A DNA stretch of 64,000 nucleotides from Callipepla californica brunnescens. Taxonomy: Eukaryota > Chordata > Aves > Galliformes > Odontophoridae. Shown in pieces: positions 60,947-64,000 of this stretch. The notes beneath the pieces were generated by a model. That model ran no database searches. It was not told the DNA's origin and saw nothing but the letters and a program-made list of their open reading frames with translations. The DNA is taken from contig JALIRH010000026.1 in NCBI GenBank assembly GCA_023055505.1, positions 11,019,106-11,083,105 on the forward strand. The letters are read 5' to 3'. The position numbers and the translations under genes are program-made. Within the stretch, counting starts at the first letter, position 1. Every line of letters starts with the position of its first letter.

Positions 60947-61009
60947 GCATGCAAGGTCATACATCTATTCTGAACTAGTCTTGCTTTTGAAGAAAGAAAA
61001 TGAATTTAG
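60947..61009 (+). CDS. Weak exon candidate, phase 2-2
   Basis: A very good acceptor (agcctttatcagtttccttctcag) and a donor ATTTAG|gtgaga bound 63 bases. Only phase 2 is open: HARSYIYSELVLLLKKENEF plus two bases. It does not join 59868-60005 directly, since a 0-to-2 exon would be needed between and none is seen. Confidence 0.2.
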
Positions 61010-63567
61010 GTGAGACGTAGAATCATTTTTGTGCTTTGTTATCCCCTTCTGAATTTTCCATGCTTCAAATATGTTTACTCTCTCTTCTAAATTAGGAGAA
61101 ATGTGCTTTGTCTGGAGAGACAGCTTCCTGATGAGCCATAATGCGCAAAGCTCAGAAGTATGAGCAGTTCGGTTCAGATAGGGACATAAAACTCCAGACA
61201 CATAAACAAACTTCATTCCAAACTCCTCACGCTGTTTAAAATATTCAGTATCAGGCTAGACTTCCTGGAGAGAATCTCCCTGATGTTGTTTGTTTCAGTA
61301 TCTTCTATTGCATCTCTGCCGCAGCAAAATATGCGGGAATGTCAGTAGCCACAGGCACAAACCCTTGCCTACTTTTTCCTCACGGAAAGGCGACCTATGG
61401 TGGTTGGCTCACATGCTGTTGGTATCTATTTTCTAATGGTGTTAAGACCATGTAATTTCTACAATGATAAGAGATTCAGAGAGAAAGAAGTACTTGTTTT
61501 AAGTGCTAGCTAGCATGTCCTAGCATGTCTTGCTACAGCCTCCATCTTTGTCAATAGGGCATTTTTGTACTGATGTGAAGTTGGTTAAATGACTTGGCTT
61601 CAGCCTAAAGCTAATGTGGGACATATCTAGGGCATCATCTAAGTTCCAGCATTCAGCTCTCTGCAGAAGTGCAGAAGTCCCATCCACCTATATGGCCCTT
61701 GGAGCTCCTTCCATAGGGTTCAAATCAGCCGTTCGTTATAGATTTGCACTGGAAACTAGCTGAACTGACTCAAATTTCCTGCAAGGAATGTAAATATGTT
61801 ATCACAAGAGCAGTTTACCTAGCTGATTGTCACAGAGGCTCGATCATCTTACCATTGGGTATTAATTAATTTATAAGAAACCATCTTTAAATATGTAACT
61901 CTGTTTATGTTCTCTGGTATGCCTGTGGAAGGGTAGGTCTGTGATTCCTCCAGCTGCCACCAGATGCCAGTGTTTACTGTACACAAGCAGTAGCACATCC
62001 CGACCAGCAGCGTGGCAGGAAAACATCTGAACTCTCATAGGACCTTCGTGGTGATAAGTTGCTTCCTCTTGTTTTGGATGAGGATTGGGCTTGCTGTGGT
62101 GATCAAGCTGAGATAATATCCGAATTAAGAATAACCTCCTGATGTGTTAGAAGAAGTTAAGAAGTTAGCATCCTTCTGCCCTTTCACAGAGAGGAAGAAT
62201 TGGAGAGCCTATCCTCATCAAATGAAGTCAATGTGAGCCAAGATCCTGGCTGCTTTCTGAAAGCAGGAAGAGGGTTGGGGCAGATTTGGGGCATATTGAT
62301 TCCTTATAAGATAGGATAAAAAAAGTAAGTCAGAATCAAAGAGTGAGACATGCAGGAGCTCTGAGAGCTTTGCAGCCTTAGAAATGCCAGAATTCAAAGC
62401 AACCCACTGGCTTAATGTATACCTCTTCAAAGAACTACAAAAACTAATAATTGCAGAATGGTGACACTATTGGGGAAATTAAAGATCAATTCCCCATAAA
62501 ATGCTTGTTTTCTCTTAACAAAGTTAAGCTTAAAATTAGCGTGCAAATAATCATTTATGGGGAAAAAATGTAGTAAATGCCAAATATCTTTAGTATGTGT
62601 ATCTGAAAAATGTTATGTTTTATTCCTGAGGAGTGAATGTGTCTGGCTTTGCAGTGCTCTATTCCTGTATATGTTGAATTTTAGCCTATGATATGGAACC
62701 AATAGGTGATCTTAAGATTTTTGGAATTTCATAGTCCTTTAGTTTTATAGGTGAAAAGTTATCTCCACTGTAGGGAAAAAAAAATTATACTGTAGCAAAA
62801 TCTCTAGAAATCTTTTTTATTAAGAAAATGCAGTTTCTGATGGCCATTGTAATTAAGAATAGACAAGAGAATTTAACCATGGAAGTGGTGAACTTACTAT
62901 TTGCTTTAGAAAAACATAGTAATGCCTACCTGAACTCCATTCAACTTTCTTTTTAACCCTTGATCCATTTCTATATTTTTGATTGGCCTATTCCATGTAA
63001 ATTCAGATGGGAAACCATATAACTTTTTTGTGCATTAGCCTTGGTCTTCCATTTAAAAAAATCACATTTTTTAGTATTGTTATGGGAAATAATATAGATT
63101 AAAAATCAGAATATAGTTCTATTGTTGCTGCAGGAAAACAGGCAAAAGTAGGAATTTTCTTCTTTCTTATTTTCACTGAAGACTAATAATGTGCAAACAT
63201 GTGAAGTCCCAGTGCAAGCTAGACTCCTCTGCAACAAGTTGCTCTCATCAGCAGGAAAAGACAGTGGTAGTTGTAAGATATTCATAGAAAGCATGCAGTC
63301 TATGTGTAGAAGAGCCGACTTTATTCAGTCCCATTCCCACATGTAATCCAGGGTGGTATAAAATGTTATATGATATTTCACCTTGTGATGCTTCCAAGTT
63401 TTTTGTGGAAGCCATAGCTTGGATCAGTAGCTGTGGCTGGGTGAGAACATTACTGCATAGGAGTTACACACTGGGAATTTCCATACACCAGCTACCTTCC
63501 ACTGTTATTGTACTTATAGGTCTGATTTAAGGGTGCATTGAAGTGAATTGCTAAAGTTCTACAATCA
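61010..63567. other. No recognisable gene or repeat
   Basis: AT-rich unique sequence with short chance ORFs only. Confidence 0.5.
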
Positions 63568-64000
63568 TTTTTTTCTCCTTCCTTCTTTTCTCCTTCCTCC
63601 TTTTCTCCTTCTCTTTCTCCTTCCTCCTTTTCTCCTTCCTCCTTTTCTCCTTCCTCCTTTTCTCCTTCCTCCTTTTCTCCTTCCTCCTTTTCTCCTTCCT
63701 CCTTTTCTCCTTCCTCCTTTTCTCCTTCCTCCTTTTCTCCTTCCTCCTTTTCTCCTTCCTCCTTTTCTCCTTCCTCCTTTCTCCTTCCTCCTTTTCTCCT
63801 TCCTCCTTTTCTCCTTCCTCCTTTTCTCCTTCCTCCTTTTCTCCTTCCTCCTTTTCTCCTTCCTCCTTTTCTCCTTCTCCTTCTCCTTCTCCTTTTCTCC
63901 TTCCTCCTTTTCTCCTTCCTCCTTTTCTCCTTCCTCCTTTTCTCCTTCCTCCTTTTCTCCTTCCTCCTTTTCTCCTTCCTCCTTTTCTCCTTCCTCCTTT
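63568..64000 (+). repeat. 15-bp polypyrimidine tandem array (TTTTCTCCTTCCTCC)n
   Basis: After a short irregular start the unit ttttctccttcctcc repeats in tandem to the window edge, with a 14-base unit near 63777 and an interruption of CTT/TCC units at about 63870-63895. All-pyrimidine on +, all-purine on -. The true 3' end is outside the window. Such homopurine-homopyrimidine tracts can form triplex DNA. No coding content. Confidence 0.97.

Overview
This window looks like AT-rich, non-coding-dominated DNA from a bird, most likely a galliform or close relative. The evidence is the mobile elements: several CR1-type LINE fragments on both strands, with the avian CR1 3' end (ggttggactagatgatct... 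followed by ATTCTATG-like octamers), and two non-autonomous mariner elements of the kind known from chicken as Galluhop/Mariner1_GG. There are no bacterial-type operons, ribosome binding sites or compact ORFs. The only long ORF that I recognise with confidence is the C-terminal part of CR1 ORF2 (reverse transcriptase) at 12915-14243 on the + strand.

Layout. 1-98 is a CR1 3' end cut by the window edge. 4176-4216 is a strong G-run (G-quadruplex candidate) 40 bases from a short minus-strand CR1 tail (4257-4321). 7518-8456 is a 0.94-kb minus-strand CR1 copy. 9386-10198 is a mariner copy. 12939-14334 is the best-preserved CR1. 15175-15365 is a decayed CR1 endonuclease fragment. 19299-19720 is another minus-strand CR1 3' part, and 22055-22450 is a second, internally deleted mariner copy. 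32053-32117 is a plus-strand CR1 3' end. 63568 to the window end is a 15-bp polypyrimidine tandem array. AT microsatellites and poly-T/A tracts are scattered in between.

Reading the + strand for exons rather than long ORFs, I find a series of short open segments with plausible splice sites and compatible phases: 378-412, 596-670, 11254-11334, 15899-16015, 16600-16797, 28081-28120, 33285-33328, 43467-43525 and possibly 43664-43763. Joined, they would give a protein with a charged helical start, a Ser/Cys-containing middle and a very lysine-rich end. A second candidate pair further on (55557-55621 and 59868-60005) encodes hydrophobic, membrane-like segments and also joins in phase. I cannot name the gene. 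Short open frames are common by chance, so these exons are hypotheses of modest confidence; if real, most of the window is introns of one or two + strand genes carrying the repeats.

Everything else appears to be ordinary intronic or intergenic sequence. No tRNA, rRNA or CRISPR was seen.
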